Assembly (NCBI GenBank): GCA_963747755.1 | Contig: CAVVGK010000014.1 | Span: forward strand, 1 to 64,000 | DNA: 64,000 bases | Source: DATFVA01 sp963747755 | GTDB lineage: Bacteria > Bacteroidota > Ignavibacteria > Ignavibacteriales > Ignavibacteriaceae | Direction of reading: 5' to 3' | Shown: positions 24,800 to 34,254 of the stretch, piece by piece | How positions within the stretch are numbered: the stretch's first letter is position 1 | Layout: the number at the start of each line of letters is the position of its first letter | Program-made: the position numbers and the translations under genes | The notes under the pieces: generated by a model | What the model was told of the DNA's origin: nothing | Databases searched by the model: none | What the model saw: the letters and a program-made list of their open reading frames with translations, nothing else

Positions 24800-26771
24800 A
24801 ATCTGCCTGTAATCCGATCCTGTTATCCATATTTCCCTCTATCTGCTGATACCCTGATCCTGAAGATTTTTCCTTTGGTTTAAAGGTTTCTGAATACTTC
24901 AATGATAGAGACACTTTTCCAGAAAGTTGGTACCTTGCAGCTGCATAAAACCTGAAACCCTCCCCATAGAGCCCCCTGCTGCTGATAATGCCGGTCAGAT
25001 CATTTTCATATTCATATATAGCTGAATTGAATGAATTCGTTCTGAAGAATATTATTCTGCCATAAAGTAAAAGTCCATCTGCGGGAACATATCTGATATC
25101 TTCGAAGCAGAGATAACCTTCCTCCCTGGAGTGCGGGTCTTTGAGTAAAACTGAAATATATTCGAGTCTTGTCTTTAGTCTTAATTTGTTAGTAAAGTTA
25201 TATGAATATTCCAGGCGAACAGATTGCTTCAGTCTTTTAACCATTTTTTCCTCGCCAGTTATCTGAGAGGCAGTCTCCTTATTGCTAATCCTGATTTTTA
25301 TCCCAGCCTCACATTTGGAAATCAGTCTGGTAGATAACCGTATCATAAATTCATTCCCCTCGGAAGGGAGCGGGTTAGTGAAGGTAGCATTGGGATATTT
25401 AAATTGATCATAATAAAAGTTTAGTGTTCCGATAGAAGTTCGCCACCGGATACCATTATAGATGCCGGACTCATTATTCCGTGCTCCCGAGCCTGAAGCA
25501 AAACCGCCGCCATGCAGCAAAAGATAGGTTAGGGGATAATTATGAATAAGCATAGAATAACAAAATTCAGTTGAAGGATTGAATTGTAATCCGGTTATAT
25601 ATGCTGCCTCTGATTTATTAAAATATGAAATTTCTCCGTATATATTAATATTATTAAGAAGTATATCTATATAACCTGAATAATAATTAAAGTTATCTAT
25701 TATCATATCATATACTTTCGACGCTATATAAGGATGATTGAACCTGGATTTATAATAAAGTAAGCCCCCTGAAAGTCGAGAAGTAAATGCATACGTCATA
25801 ATCATCCCAACTGAGGTTTCTTCAACCGAATTCTGTTTTATACGTTCGTTTTGAGTTCTATGAAACCCATCTGCAGCCAGAGAAGTAATTTGGTGTACAG
25901 AATCAACTGCGGCGTCGAGACTTTTTCTTGAATAGAATCCTGTTATTTCTGCGTGCTCCCGAGCAAAATTAATTGCGGCTCCCCGAAAATAATTAATTTC
26001 ATCTGATCCGGAAGAGGCCTTTATCGTACCTGCCGATTTCTTAGTTGAAAAAACAGCATCTGAACTTTTTGAAAATCCATACGAGTTCCATAATGCAAGA
26101 CCCTGACCGAAGTGTACATGGTAATCGCCGATTAATATTTTTTTTAAGCCGAACGATTCGGTTAAACTCATATACCCTGATAAATAATCATATAATGATT
26201 TCTCACCTGCATCTTTTTCTGTCGAAAATCCTGCTTTAAGATATCTGTTATACTCAATATCAACCCTGTTATATATTTTTTCCGGTGTCCCTATAAAAAT
26301 ATGATCTGTGAAGCCTTTCTTTTCCTGGACATCTCTAATTATTCTGTTTCTAATTTTGACCGAAATAGGCCGCGCTTTTTCTATCGGCTGTTTTTCCGCT
26401 TGTTTTGGTTTATCAGCTGACAGGAATGGAATTATTTTTCTTGCCATTTCTTCAGGCAGGTCTTTAACAGAATACAGTTCATTAGTAGAGAAGTAGTTGC
26501 CATATTTTGACCTGTGTGCAACAATCAATTGTGCAGCAGCCTGGTTAAGATAAGGTAGTTTAATTAGTTCTTTTTCTGCAGCAGTATTAATGTCCACTGG
26601 GTTCTCAAGATAATACTCTATTATCTCATAAAGGTCAGAGTTATCCGTCTCTTCTTCATGTTCTTCAATAAGATCTTCAATTGTCTGGTCAATATTTATA
26701 AGTACTGAATCGCTCTGAGCGTTAGAGTTTAAATAAAGAAGCGCAAGTAAAAGAATAAGCTTTATTATCAT
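24789..26771 (-). CDS. Helix-hairpin-helix protein with predicted outer-membrane beta-barrel
   Basis: 660 residues. A signal peptide (ending NAQ) is followed by an acidic helical stretch and a ComEA-like helix-hairpin-helix pair at 57-118 (DINTAAEKELIKLPYL, FSTNELYSVKDLP). The remaining 540 residues are Tyr/Gly-rich alternating strands, as in an outer-membrane beta-barrel, ending in Phe (QADFTF). HHH domains often bind DNA non-specifically, yet this one is secreted, so a DNA-contact role at the envelope is possible but unproven. It follows the PorV-like gene by 5 bases on the minus strand, so the two are probably one operon. Confidence 0.65.
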   Translation of the reverse strand: MIIKLILLLALLYLNSNAQSDSVLINIDQTIEDLIEEHEEETDNSDLYEIIEYYLENPVDINTAAEKELIKLPYLNQAAAQLIVAHRSKYGNYFSTNELYSVKDLPEEMARKIIPFLSADKPKQAEKQPIEKARPISVKIRNRIIRDVQEKKGFTDHIFIGTPEKIYNRVDIEYNRYLKAGFSTEKDAGEKSLYDYLSGYMSLTESFGLKKILIGDYHVHFGQGLALWNSYGFSKSSDAVFSTKKSAGTIKASSGSDEINYFRGAAINFAREHAEITGFYSRKSLDAAVDSVHQITSLAADGFHRTQNERIKQNSVEETSVGMIMTYAFTSRLSGGLLYYKSRFNHPYIASKVYDMIIDNFNYYSGYIDILLNNINIYGEISYFNKSEAAYITGLQFNPSTEFCYSMLIHNYPLTYLLLHGGGFASGSGARNNESGIYNGIRWRTSIGTLNFYYDQFKYPNATFTNPLPSEGNEFMIRLSTRLISKCEAGIKIRISNKETASQITGEEKMVKRLKQSVRLEYSYNFTNKLRLKTRLEYISVLLKDPHSREEGYLCFEDIRYVPADGLLLYGRIIFFRTNSFNSAIYEYENDLTGIISSRGLYGEGFRFYAAARYQLSGKVSLSLKYSETFKPKEKSSGSGYQQIEGNMDNRIGLQADFTF

Positions 26772-26776
26772 CTCTG

Positions 26777-27634
26777 CTACTTTATTCCGAGATATTCCCT
26801 AATCATTTTTTTGCGGGTACCATTTGAACTGAAGCAGAATATTAATCCTGCCTGGTGTGTTAATCCAAGGTCATTGTGCATGAATACTGCATAGTCAAGG
26901 TTTAGAAATCGGTAGTGGATACCTATTCCGGCTGTGAATCTGGACGGTTCATTCGAGAATCCGGTTCTTATAGAAAAATATTTTATAAGATCATAATCGA
27001 CGCCAACCATTACACTGGCATTATAGCGGATATCTTTTTCAATTGCTGCGTTAATAGTAAATTTATTTGTTATATCATAGCTGGCGCCTGAATTGAGAAT
27101 AACCGGTATCTGATCTTCATAATTTCTGTATGATGTATGATTAATGTTATGAACACTAAAGCCCCATCTAAGATAATTTGTAATGTAAAGAAGCCCGCCA
27201 GCATCAATGTAAAAGCAGTCTGCGCCCCCATAGTTTTCTATTGAAACAGAATGATAATTCAGTGACAATCCGGCAAAAAATCGGTTGAGATAATTGTAGG
27301 ACAACGCCGCGGTAACCCTGGTTTCCCTGTAAAGTTCAAATCCATAAGTCATAGCTCCGGCAGCGGCAGAGCCGAAAGGAAGTGGCTCATTGTATGCGAT
27401 GAATCCGTTAGCAAGTTCAGAGAAACCAAAGGGAGCAGGGGAATAATACACTCCTATTTCTCTCCAGTTTAGCTGAGATAATCCTGCAGGGTTATTGAAT
27501 AGTGAAAAAACATCATTTGCCTGACCTGCATCGGAATTTGCCAGCGCAACCTGTTTAGCCCCGGGATTGTACTGGGGGTGAATATTCAGGCTGAATGGAA
27601 CTATAAGAATAATAATCAGTAAAAGTTTCGACAT
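26777..27634 (-). CDS. PorV/PorQ-like outer-membrane protein
   Basis: 285 residues with signal peptide and the PorV/PorQ (FadL-like) signature near the N-terminus: GAKQVALANSDAGQANDVFSLFNNPAGL in essence (Ala/Gly-rich, NPAGL). It then has regular amphipathic strands typical of an outer-membrane barrel. PorV is the T9SS shuttle component that binds cargo sorting domains, and PorQ is part of the attachment complex. With four T9SS cargo genes in the window, a T9SS accessory role fits. Which of the paralogues it is cannot be settled from sequence alone. Confidence 0.65.
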   Translation of the reverse strand: MSKLLLIIILIVPFSLNIHPQYNPGAKQVALANSDAGQANDVFSLFNNPAGLSQLNWREIGVYYSPAPFGFSELANGFIAYNEPLPFGSAAAGAMTYGFELYRETRVTAALSYNYLNRFFAGLSLNYHSVSIENYGGADCFYIDAGGLLYITNYLRWGFSVHNINHTSYRNYEDQIPVILNSGASYDITNKFTINAAIEKDIRYNASVMVGVDYDLIKYFSIRTGFSNEPSRFTAGIGIHYRFLNLDYAVFMHNDLGLTHQAGLIFCFSSNGTRKKMIREYLGIK

Positions 27635-27730
27635 CTCCCTTGAGCGTCCCTGAAAATAGAACTTTTATTGTATGATAATATCGAATTTTATATATTAAAT
27701 CAATGTTATTTAAGAAAAAAACAGGTTCCA

Positions 27731-28612
27731 ATGAAAAAAATACTGGTTCTGCTGCTTGGATTCACATCCCTGATTTTTTCACAGGAATTGAACTGCGACG
27801 TTACCGTGAATACCGAAAGTATTCCGCAGGAGAGCAGAGATCTTCTGGATGACTTTGCTTCCTCGATAGAAACTTACATGAACCAGACAAGGTTCACCGA
27901 TCAGAACTGGGAATACCCGAAGATTAACTGTGCCCTGAGTATTTTTATTACTTCGGCTTCTGATGAAACTCATTACCAGGCTCAGATAGTTGTTACTAGC
28001 CAGAGGGAAATTCTAAAGTCTGATAAACATTCTTTAATGCTGAGCATAAATGATAATGCATGGAGCTTTGAATATGTGAAAGGTCAGCCTCTGTACAGCC
28101 GTCAATCAGTATTTGAACCCGTCACAAGTCTGCTTAATTATTATGCCTACATCATACTTGGATTTGATGCCGACAGCTGGGATGAACTTGGAGGAACTAC
28201 TTACTTTACTAGGGCATATGATATTGTGAACCTTGGGGCTAACAGCAACTTCAAAACAGGATGGGATAGGAACAGCAGCTCATACAGCCGCAGAGGCTTG
28301 GTTGAAGACCTGCTAAATGAAAAGTACCGTCCGTTCAGGGAAGCTATTTATGAGTACTATTATGGATTGGATTACTATGAGAAAGATAAAGCATTGGGTC
28401 AGAAATATATGGTAAAATTGGTTGATGCTCTCTGGAATCTGAAAAAAAAATCAGACCTGACGGGAGTATTTCTGAAAGTTTTTTTTGATGCAAAAAGCGG
28501 TGAGATAATAAACAGATTAAAGACTTATCCTGATAAATCAATCTTTGAGAAATTGAAAAAGATAGATCCCGCTCACCTTGCTAAGTACGATGAGGCACTC
28601 TCAAATGGTTAG
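27731..28612 (+). CDS. DUF4835 (PorD-like) T9SS-associated protein
   Basis: 294 residues from the ATG at 27731 (an in-frame upstream start lacks a signal peptide). It has a signal peptide, then text typical of DUF4835: QELNCDVTVNTESI near the N-terminus, TQF/F-containing strands, and conserved NYYAYIILGFDADSW in the middle. The family includes PorD, found next to T9SS genes in Bacteroidota and needed for assembly of the secretion system in some species. It is divergent from the PorV-like and HHH genes (96 bases apart), reinforcing the T9SS context. Confidence 0.8.
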   Translation: MKKILVLLLGFTSLIFSQELNCDVTVNTESIPQESRDLLDDFASSIETYMNQTRFTDQNWEYPKINCALSIFITSASDETHYQAQIVVTSQREILKSDKHSLMLSINDNAWSFEYVKGQPLYSRQSVFEPVTSLLNYYAYIILGFDADSWDELGGTTYFTRAYDIVNLGANSNFKTGWDRNSSSYSRRGLVEDLLNEKYRPFREAIYEYYYGLDYYEKDKALGQKYMVKLVDALWNLKKKSDLTGVFLKVFFDAKSGEIINRLKTYPDKSIFEKLKKIDPAHLAKYDEALSNG

Positions 28613-28626
28613 ACTTTTGTGAAATA

Positions 28627-28650
28627 GTCATATCGACCGAAAGGGAATCT
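28627..28650 (+). repeat. Degenerate copy of an ATTTCGACC-type intergenic repeat
   Basis: The stretch GTCATATCGACCGAAAGGGA resembles GTCATTTCGACC-GCAGGGAGA at about 45776-45800. This dispersed intergenic element is common in Bacteroidota genomes. Two diverged copies are visible in the window. Confidence 0.4.
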
Positions 28651-28671
28651 TAAAACATTTTAAGGATAGGA

Positions 28672-30699
28672 TCACCTTATAAGATCTACCTGTTCAATTT
28701 TTGTATCTTCAGTGATTTTCTCGACGGTATCAAGTCCGCTTAACACTTCTCCAAAAATTGTATATCTGCCATTCAGGTGAGGGTAACTTCCGGTGGTTAC
28801 AAACCATTGTGATCCCTCAGTATCTTTTCCTGCGCTTGCCATTCCGACCATGCCTTTGTTGTATTCAAATGGAGAATATTCAGATACAATTTCATAACCA
28901 GAACCGCCCCAGCCAGTACCTGTGGGGTCTCCGCCTTGTATTACAAATCCCGGTACGACACGGTGGAAGGGAATTCCATTAAAAAAATTCTTTTTTGCAA
29001 GGTAACAGAAACTTCCGGTTGTAACCGGGGCATATCCCGGCAGAAATGATATTGTAAATGATCCCTTATCTGAAACTATCTCTGCCTGCCTGTATTTAAA
29101 AGCTTCCTGCCAGTATTTATCAAAGTCATCGATATCCTTGGAATATGAAAGAATGGATTCACCTTTTAATCCGGAAACAAATTTTTTAACTGAATAAAGT
29201 GATGAGCCTGAAAGTAAGTCAATTGTTTTGTTTTTCAACTTTGCTGAGATTCTGCTCCCAAGGTTCTCGAGCGACATCAGGGCTTCAATATAATCAGGAT
29301 CATTGAGATGAATTTCGATCAGATTGCTTATCATAACGGTAAATTTATCTTTATACAATTTGATAAACGAGGAATCAATACCATCTGCAGCGACTGAGAT
29401 AAGAGGAGGATCATCAGAATTGAAGGCGGCAAGAATAACTGATGCAGCATCAGGATTGGTTTGATCAAAATTCAGCGACGATTCAAGTATAGTCAGTTTA
29501 TCTTCAAGTGATGCTGAGTTGTAATTTTCATTTAATATACTCAAAGCCTGCGGCGATGAAGTATAAAGTCCGCATACTTTAAAACGATATTCTGAAGAAA
29601 TGTTATCATTAAAAAACTTCACAAATACATCATTAAAATCCTTCGGGAAAAGACTCAGGTAACTGATAAATAATTCTCCCTGGGTATATTTCTCAAAAGC
29701 GGTATCCTTGTGCAGTATTTCACTCATCTTAAGGTAGAGATATTCCTTCAGTTCACGCGGCAGATTAATTTTTTTCAGGGCTGTGCCCGCTTCACGTGAA
29801 ATATTCTTATTATCATCCGAGAGATAAGCCAGGAAAAGGTCCAGTTCCTCCCTGGTTCTGAAATTATAATATACGGACGCCTTTACTGCTTCAACTTCCG
29901 TTTGGAAGTCGCTTGCAGATTTCAAGCTTTTTAATAAATGAAAATCATCCGGAAAGTATTGAAGCTTACGCAGACAGCCCAGCAAGTAAGGAACCGGTTT
30001 GACGGTTACTGTATTGATTTCTTTTCCGTTTATTATATTTTCGAGGGTTCTGACCAAAAGCTCCTTTTCGCTTTCCGTCGGCCCTATCCTGTATAGACAA
30101 AATGCTGCCTCAAATTGACGGGACGATGAGAAATACAATTCATTCTCAACCACAGGTCGTACTGATTCCGCGGCGATTTTCGCATCAGAAGCCAGGTAAT
30201 AAAGAGCCATCGAAATACCATTGAATCGGGTTTTGGTATCAGCTGAATTATAATCCCCAACAAGACGATTAGCGAAAGATGAGTCAGCCGTTTTACCTAA
30301 CGCTATGAGGGAGTAATACCTTGTTATAGGATCAATATCGCCGCTGTAAAAGAGACGCTTAAGAAATTCGGCGGATGATATGCAGGGACCTAATTGCCCG
30401 AGAGTAAAACAAATTTCCCGTGCGTACTTATCAACAGGAAGTTTGGTGACAGCAGTTACAAAATTGGTATCCTCAGAAAGGCTTATGCTGAGCAAACCTG
30501 CGATTACTTTCGTATACTCATCAGATGTAAGAAAGCTGTTAAGAGTGACCTTATCAAAATTGCGTGTGAATGTTGTAGTGACTAGTGCTCTGTCATCAGA
30601 AGTATATTGAGCGAAGGAAAGTGATGAAAGTATTAGTATTGCAAATAGTATTAGTAGTCCGGCAATCCCAGATCTTTTTGCTAATTCAGATCTTATCAT
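28672..30699 (-). CDS. HEAT-repeat/cyclophilin fusion, exported peptidyl-prolyl isomerase
   Basis: 675 residues with a signal peptide (ending SFAQ). The middle (about 60-510) is helical and HEAT-like, and a cyclophilin domain occupies about 530-675 (PFHRVVPGFVIQGGDP, GMVGMASAGKDTEGSQWFVT, LNGRYTIFGEV). The catalytic Arg of FHRV and the Gln of QGG are present. Cyclophilins speed proline isomerisation; here it likely works in the periplasm with the HEAT domain holding client proteins. It is a single gene on the minus strand, 32 bases downstream of the GNAT/ceramide synthase candidate, and could be co-transcribed. Confidence 0.82.
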   Translation of the reverse strand: MIRSELAKRSGIAGLLILFAILILSSLSFAQYTSDDRALVTTTFTRNFDKVTLNSFLTSDEYTKVIAGLLSISLSEDTNFVTAVTKLPVDKYAREICFTLGQLGPCISSAEFLKRLFYSGDIDPITRYYSLIALGKTADSSFANRLVGDYNSADTKTRFNGISMALYYLASDAKIAAESVRPVVENELYFSSSRQFEAAFCLYRIGPTESEKELLVRTLENIINGKEINTVTVKPVPYLLGCLRKLQYFPDDFHLLKSLKSASDFQTEVEAVKASVYYNFRTREELDLFLAYLSDDNKNISREAGTALKKINLPRELKEYLYLKMSEILHKDTAFEKYTQGELFISYLSLFPKDFNDVFVKFFNDNISSEYRFKVCGLYTSSPQALSILNENYNSASLEDKLTILESSLNFDQTNPDAASVILAAFNSDDPPLISVAADGIDSSFIKLYKDKFTVMISNLIEIHLNDPDYIEALMSLENLGSRISAKLKNKTIDLLSGSSLYSVKKFVSGLKGESILSYSKDIDDFDKYWQEAFKYRQAEIVSDKGSFTISFLPGYAPVTTGSFCYLAKKNFFNGIPFHRVVPGFVIQGGDPTGTGWGGSGYEIVSEYSPFEYNKGMVGMASAGKDTEGSQWFVTTGSYPHLNGRYTIFGEVLSGLDTVEKITEDTKIEQVDLIR

Positions 30700-30730
30700 A
30701 CATTACTGTCCCTGTTAGCTTTGAAATTAG

Positions 30731-31852
30731 TTATACCGGCATTGAATATATTCTATATTTTTTATACAGCTCCCCATTCATTACCTGTGCGCCGCGATTC
30801 ATCATATCATTATCCTCTAGTACCCAGCTGGCTTCGCCAAGGTTAATACCTATTTTATCAGCCCGTGTTACTATCTCGTAATAAAAAGACGCATCAAGTC
30901 CGCGCTTTTGATATTCGGGAACAATGCCTAGCGTAATAATTCTGCTCCAGGTTATCTTTTTCTTTTGTGTGAACAGTTTTAGGAATCCGAAAGGGAACAG
31001 CCTTCCATTCATAGATTTAAATACCTGGTTGTAATCGAGCATCACAAGTGCAAAGGCCATCGTTTTGCCATTAATTTCACCAAATAAAACAAGCGATGGT
31101 TCAACCAGAGGTTTCAGATCCTTTGCCATTGCATCTATCTCCTCGTTTGTCATTGGGATAAAACCCCAGTTAGGAGCCCAGGCCTTATTATAAACTTCTT
31201 TAACCTTATCCAGTTCTTTATTAAACTCTTTCATATTTAACTGTTTAATTTCCATACCGGAACGTTTACGAGCCAGTTCAGCAATCCTTTTCAATTTTTC
31301 TGAACTTAATACCTTTTCTGTCTCAAGTTTATAAGCATAGAGATCCTTTGCTTTTCTTAATCCGTAATTTTCACAAAGCTCCAGATAGTATTTAGGATTA
31401 TACGTCATTAGCAGCCGGGGCTCATCATCAAAACCTTCAATCAGCATTCCGTATTCATCATTACTGGAAGGATTTGCGGGCCCGCGCATCTCGTTTAATC
31501 CATGTTCCCTGAGCCACGTACGGGCGGTGTTAAAGAGTTTGTCAGCTACTTCCTGGTCATTTATGCACTCGAAGAATCCAAAGAAACCAACCTTGTCATT
31601 ATGATATTTGTTATGGAGATCATTTTTAATTGCTCCGATCCTGCCTGCCAGCTTTCCATCTTTTTCAGCAAGGAAGAAATCGGCTTCAGCATGCTGATAG
31701 AAAGGATTCTTCTCTTTATCAAGTAGTTTCTTCCTGTCCATTATCAGGGGAGGAACCCAACTGCTGTAACCTTTGTATATTTTCCAGGGGAACTTAATGA
31801 ATCTCATTAAATCTGCCTGACTATCAACCTTGATGATTTTTATTTCACTCAT
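30731..31852 (-). CDS. bcerS: GNAT-fold acyltransferase, bacterial ceramide synthase candidate
   Basis: About 373 residues of the YghO-like acyl-CoA N-acyltransferase type (GNAT fold; acetyl-CoA-loop-like text GIVPEYQKRGLDASFYYEI near 300). Proteins of this type were shown in Caulobacter to N-acylate the sphingoid base, forming dihydroceramide. Here it lies next to a serine palmitoyltransferase and a CerR-like SDR, which makes that role the best inference. ATG at 31852 (MSEIKII) is preferred to GTG at 31861. A terminator lies between this gene and the spt gene, so expression may be separate. Alternative: a generic GNAT. Confidence 0.75.
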   Translation of the reverse strand: MSEIKIIKVDSQADLMRFIKFPWKIYKGYSSWVPPLIMDRKKLLDKEKNPFYQHAEADFFLAEKDGKLAGRIGAIKNDLHNKYHNDKVGFFGFFECINDQEVADKLFNTARTWLREHGLNEMRGPANPSSNDEYGMLIEGFDDEPRLLMTYNPKYYLELCENYGLRKAKDLYAYKLETEKVLSSEKLKRIAELARKRSGMEIKQLNMKEFNKELDKVKEVYNKAWAPNWGFIPMTNEEIDAMAKDLKPLVEPSLVLFGEINGKTMAFALVMLDYNQVFKSMNGRLFPFGFLKLFTQKKKITWSRIITLGIVPEYQKRGLDASFYYEIVTRADKIGINLGEASWVLEDNDMMNRGAQVMNGELYKKYRIYSMPV

Positions 31853-31869
31853 AATGATCACAATATTGT

Positions 31870-31905
31870 TTAAAAAATAAAAGCATACCTTTCCTGGGTA
31901 TGCTT
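31870..31905 (-). terminator. Intrinsic terminator between spt and bcerS
   Basis: A 9-bp perfect stem (AAGCATACC / GGTATGCTT, loop 7) is followed on the minus strand by a T run (TTTATTTTTTA). It lies 40 bases after the spt stop and just before bcerS, so partial read-through or a separate bcerS promoter is expected. Confidence 0.8.
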
Positions 31906-31943
31906 ATGAATATTCTGAATTAGTAAAGATGGACAAATCGGGA

Positions 31944-33137
31944 TCAACTAATTAAACCGAGTTTTTTCCCAGTATCTTTGAAAATTTCAAGTATTTTATC
32001 AAGGTGTTCGTCCTCATGAGTAGCCATATAACTGGTTCTCATCATTTGCCTTCCGGGAGGAACACCGGGCGAAATAAATACGTTGACGAATACACCGTCA
32101 TCATACAGCATTTTCCACATCTGGAAAGCGAGCTGGTCATCGCCGACAATGACAGGAACAATCGCAGTTCTGCCGTCAAGTACATTAAATCCCATACCTT
32201 TTAAACCGTCTCTCATTTTAGCGGCATTCCTTATCAATCTGACAACTCTTTCGGGTTCATCTTCAAGGATTTCAAGTGCTGCAAGGGCCGCTGCTACAGC
32301 AGCTGGAGTAGGAGATGCACTGAATATCAGGGCAGGGGAATGATGTTTAATATAATTGATTACCTTTGCTTCGCCGGTAACAAATCCACCAAGAGAAGCA
32401 AATGTTTTACTGAATGTTCCCATGGTCATATCAATCTCATTCTCAAGTCCGAACTCGCTTGCTGTGCCTTTACCGTTCTTTCCGATAACCCCCACAGAAT
32501 GAGCATCATCAATAAGTATTCTGCAGCTGTTCTCCTTGGCAATTTTATTCAATCTCGGGAGATCTACAATTTCTCCTCCGGTTGAAAAAACTCCGTCACT
32601 TACAATAAGTTTGCCTGCTTCAGGAGGAAGTTTTTTCACGACCCTTTCAAGGTCATCCATATCATTATGCTTATATCTTACAAAGTCTGCTGTTGCACCC
32701 TTTGCCATTAATGTTCCTGCAACAAGACATGCGTGGTTATCTTTATCAGTTACAACATATTCACCGCGTTGAACAAGAGTAGGGATTATTCCCTGTCCGG
32801 TCTGATAGCCTGTGCTGAAAAGAAGTACGGCTTCTTTGCCAAAAAATTTTGCCAGGCGTTCCTCCAGTTCAATGTGCAGATCGAGGGTTCCTGTAAGATA
32901 TCTTGATCCTGAACATCCTGTGCCATATTTTTCTACGGCTTTGATAGCTGCTTCTTTTACTTTGGGGTGGGCAGTTAGTCCGAGATAATTGTTCGAACCT
33001 GCCATAATTACTTTGCGTCCTTCGATCTGAACAACCGGACCTTCATTTTCTTCTATTGGTCTGAAATATGGATATAAACCGGATGCTTTGACTTCATCAG
33101 CCCGGGTGAATTCATAACACTTTTTAAATAGATCCAA
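31944..33137 (-). CDS. spt: Serine palmitoyltransferase (alpha-oxoamine synthase)
   Basis: 397 residues, PLP fold type I. It joins serine and a fatty acyl-CoA to 3-ketosphinganine, the first step of sphingolipid synthesis. Landmarks: FRPIEENEG and SNNYLGLTAHPKV near the N-terminus, GTGCSGSRYLTGTLDLH (73-88), His135 stacking on the ring, Asp210/His213 (DDAHSVG) and the PLP lysine Lys244 (TFSKTFASLGG). The family also includes BioF and Kbl. The text near 25-55, and the neighbours (GNAT ceramide synthase candidate, CerR-like SDR), favour Spt. The gene is divergent from the SDR, with 115 bases between. Confidence 0.8.
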   Translation of the reverse strand: MDLFKKCYEFTRADEVKASGLYPYFRPIEENEGPVVQIEGRKVIMAGSNNYLGLTAHPKVKEAAIKAVEKYGTGCSGSRYLTGTLDLHIELEERLAKFFGKEAVLLFSTGYQTGQGIIPTLVQRGEYVVTDKDNHACLVAGTLMAKGATADFVRYKHNDMDDLERVVKKLPPEAGKLIVSDGVFSTGGEIVDLPRLNKIAKENSCRILIDDAHSVGVIGKNGKGTASEFGLENEIDMTMGTFSKTFASLGGFVTGEAKVINYIKHHSPALIFSASPTPAAVAAALAALEILEDEPERVVRLIRNAAKMRDGLKGMGFNVLDGRTAIVPVIVGDDQLAFQMWKMLYDDGVFVNVFISPGVPPGRQMMRTSYMATHEDEHLDKILEIFKDTGKKLGLIS

Positions 33138-33252
33138 AAAACCTCCTGGAAATACCTGATACTTGAATGAATTTAAGAATCAAACAATAATTTCTTAAAT
33201 TTTGGCGGTTCAATGTAAAATTTAATAGAAATAAAAACAAATATACCTTAAT

Positions 33253-34245
33253 ATGAAAAATCCTCCCATAGCTGTTGTTACCGGCGCAAACGGTTTCGTT
33301 GGAAGCCACCTTGTAGATCATTTAATAAACAAAGGATACCGGGTTAGATGCATAACAAGGAAAACAAGCGACATAAAATGGCTCCTGGGAAAAGATCTTG
33401 AAATATTTGATTGCGGTTTGTTTGATAAAGAAGGTCTCCGCAAGGCATTTAATGGCGCTGAATATATTTACCATGTTGCGGGCGTGGTTAAATCAAAAAA
33501 ACCTGAAGGTTATTTTAAAGGAAATGTTGATACAACCCGGTCTGTTCTTGAAACTGCCCTGGAGTTCAGGGATACACTAAAAAGAGTTCTCGTTGTCAGT
33601 AGTCAAACTGCAGCGGGACCATCATATAATGAAACACCTGTTGTTGAATCCGATGATCCTCACCCTATAACAACATATGCCAGGAGCAAACTTGCCCAGG
33701 AGAATCTGGTGAAAGAATACATGAACCAGATCCCGGTGACTATCTGCCGTGCCCCTGCGGTCTACGGTGAACGTGATACAGAGATATTTATTTTCTTTCA
33801 GACTTTTGCCAAAGGGCTCTTTACGACTATCGGTTTTGACCGTAAACTTCTCAGTCTTATTCACGCAGATGACCTTGTAAAGGGGTTTATACAGGCTGCA
33901 GAGAGTGATGCAGCGGCTGGACAAACATATTTCATAAGCTCAGAAAAGTATTACACTTGGGAGGAAATCGGGGATATAACTAAAAAGATTATGGATAAGA
34001 AACCCCTCCATATAAAGGTTCCTCATTTTATGGTTTACACCATAGCTTCGATGGCACAGTTCCTGGCGATGTTCAGTAGTAAACCGGCAACTCTAAATAT
34101 TGAGAAGGCAAAAGATATAACACGTCATGCGTGGATCTGTTCCACTCAGAAAGCGGTAAACCAGATAGGTTACCGGCAGGAAATTTCAGCTGAGCAGGGG
34201 ATTAAGAAAACTGTTGAATGGTACAAACAACAGGGCTGGATTTAA
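33253..34245 (+). CDS. cerR: NAD(P)-dependent SDR, ceramide reductase candidate
   Basis: 330 residues, extended SDR (epimerase/dehydratase type): nucleotide-binding TGANGFVGSHL at 10-20 and catalytic Tyr142-x-x-x-Lys146 (TYARSK) with Ser116/117. In Caulobacter an SDR in the sphingolipid locus (CerR) reduces the 3-keto group of the sphingoid or ceramide. The divergent placement next to spt and the GNAT gene supports that assignment. A generic sugar epimerase is the alternative; no sugar-specific feature is visible. Confidence 0.7.
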   Translation: MKNPPIAVVTGANGFVGSHLVDHLINKGYRVRCITRKTSDIKWLLGKDLEIFDCGLFDKEGLRKAFNGAEYIYHVAGVVKSKKPEGYFKGNVDTTRSVLETALEFRDTLKRVLVVSSQTAAGPSYNETPVVESDDPHPITTYARSKLAQENLVKEYMNQIPVTICRAPAVYGERDTEIFIFFQTFAKGLFTTIGFDRKLLSLIHADDLVKGFIQAAESDAAAGQTYFISSEKYYTWEEIGDITKKIMDKKPLHIKVPHFMVYTIASMAQFLAMFSSKPATLNIEKAKDITRHAWICSTQKAVNQIGYRQEISAEQGIKKTVEWYKQQGWI

Positions 34246-34254
34246 TAATCTAAA

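Noticed and set aside
28672..30699. Possible operon of the cyclophilin with the sphingolipid genes meaning a dedicated lipid chaperone
   Set aside because: Only co-orientation and a 32-base gap support it; no functional link.
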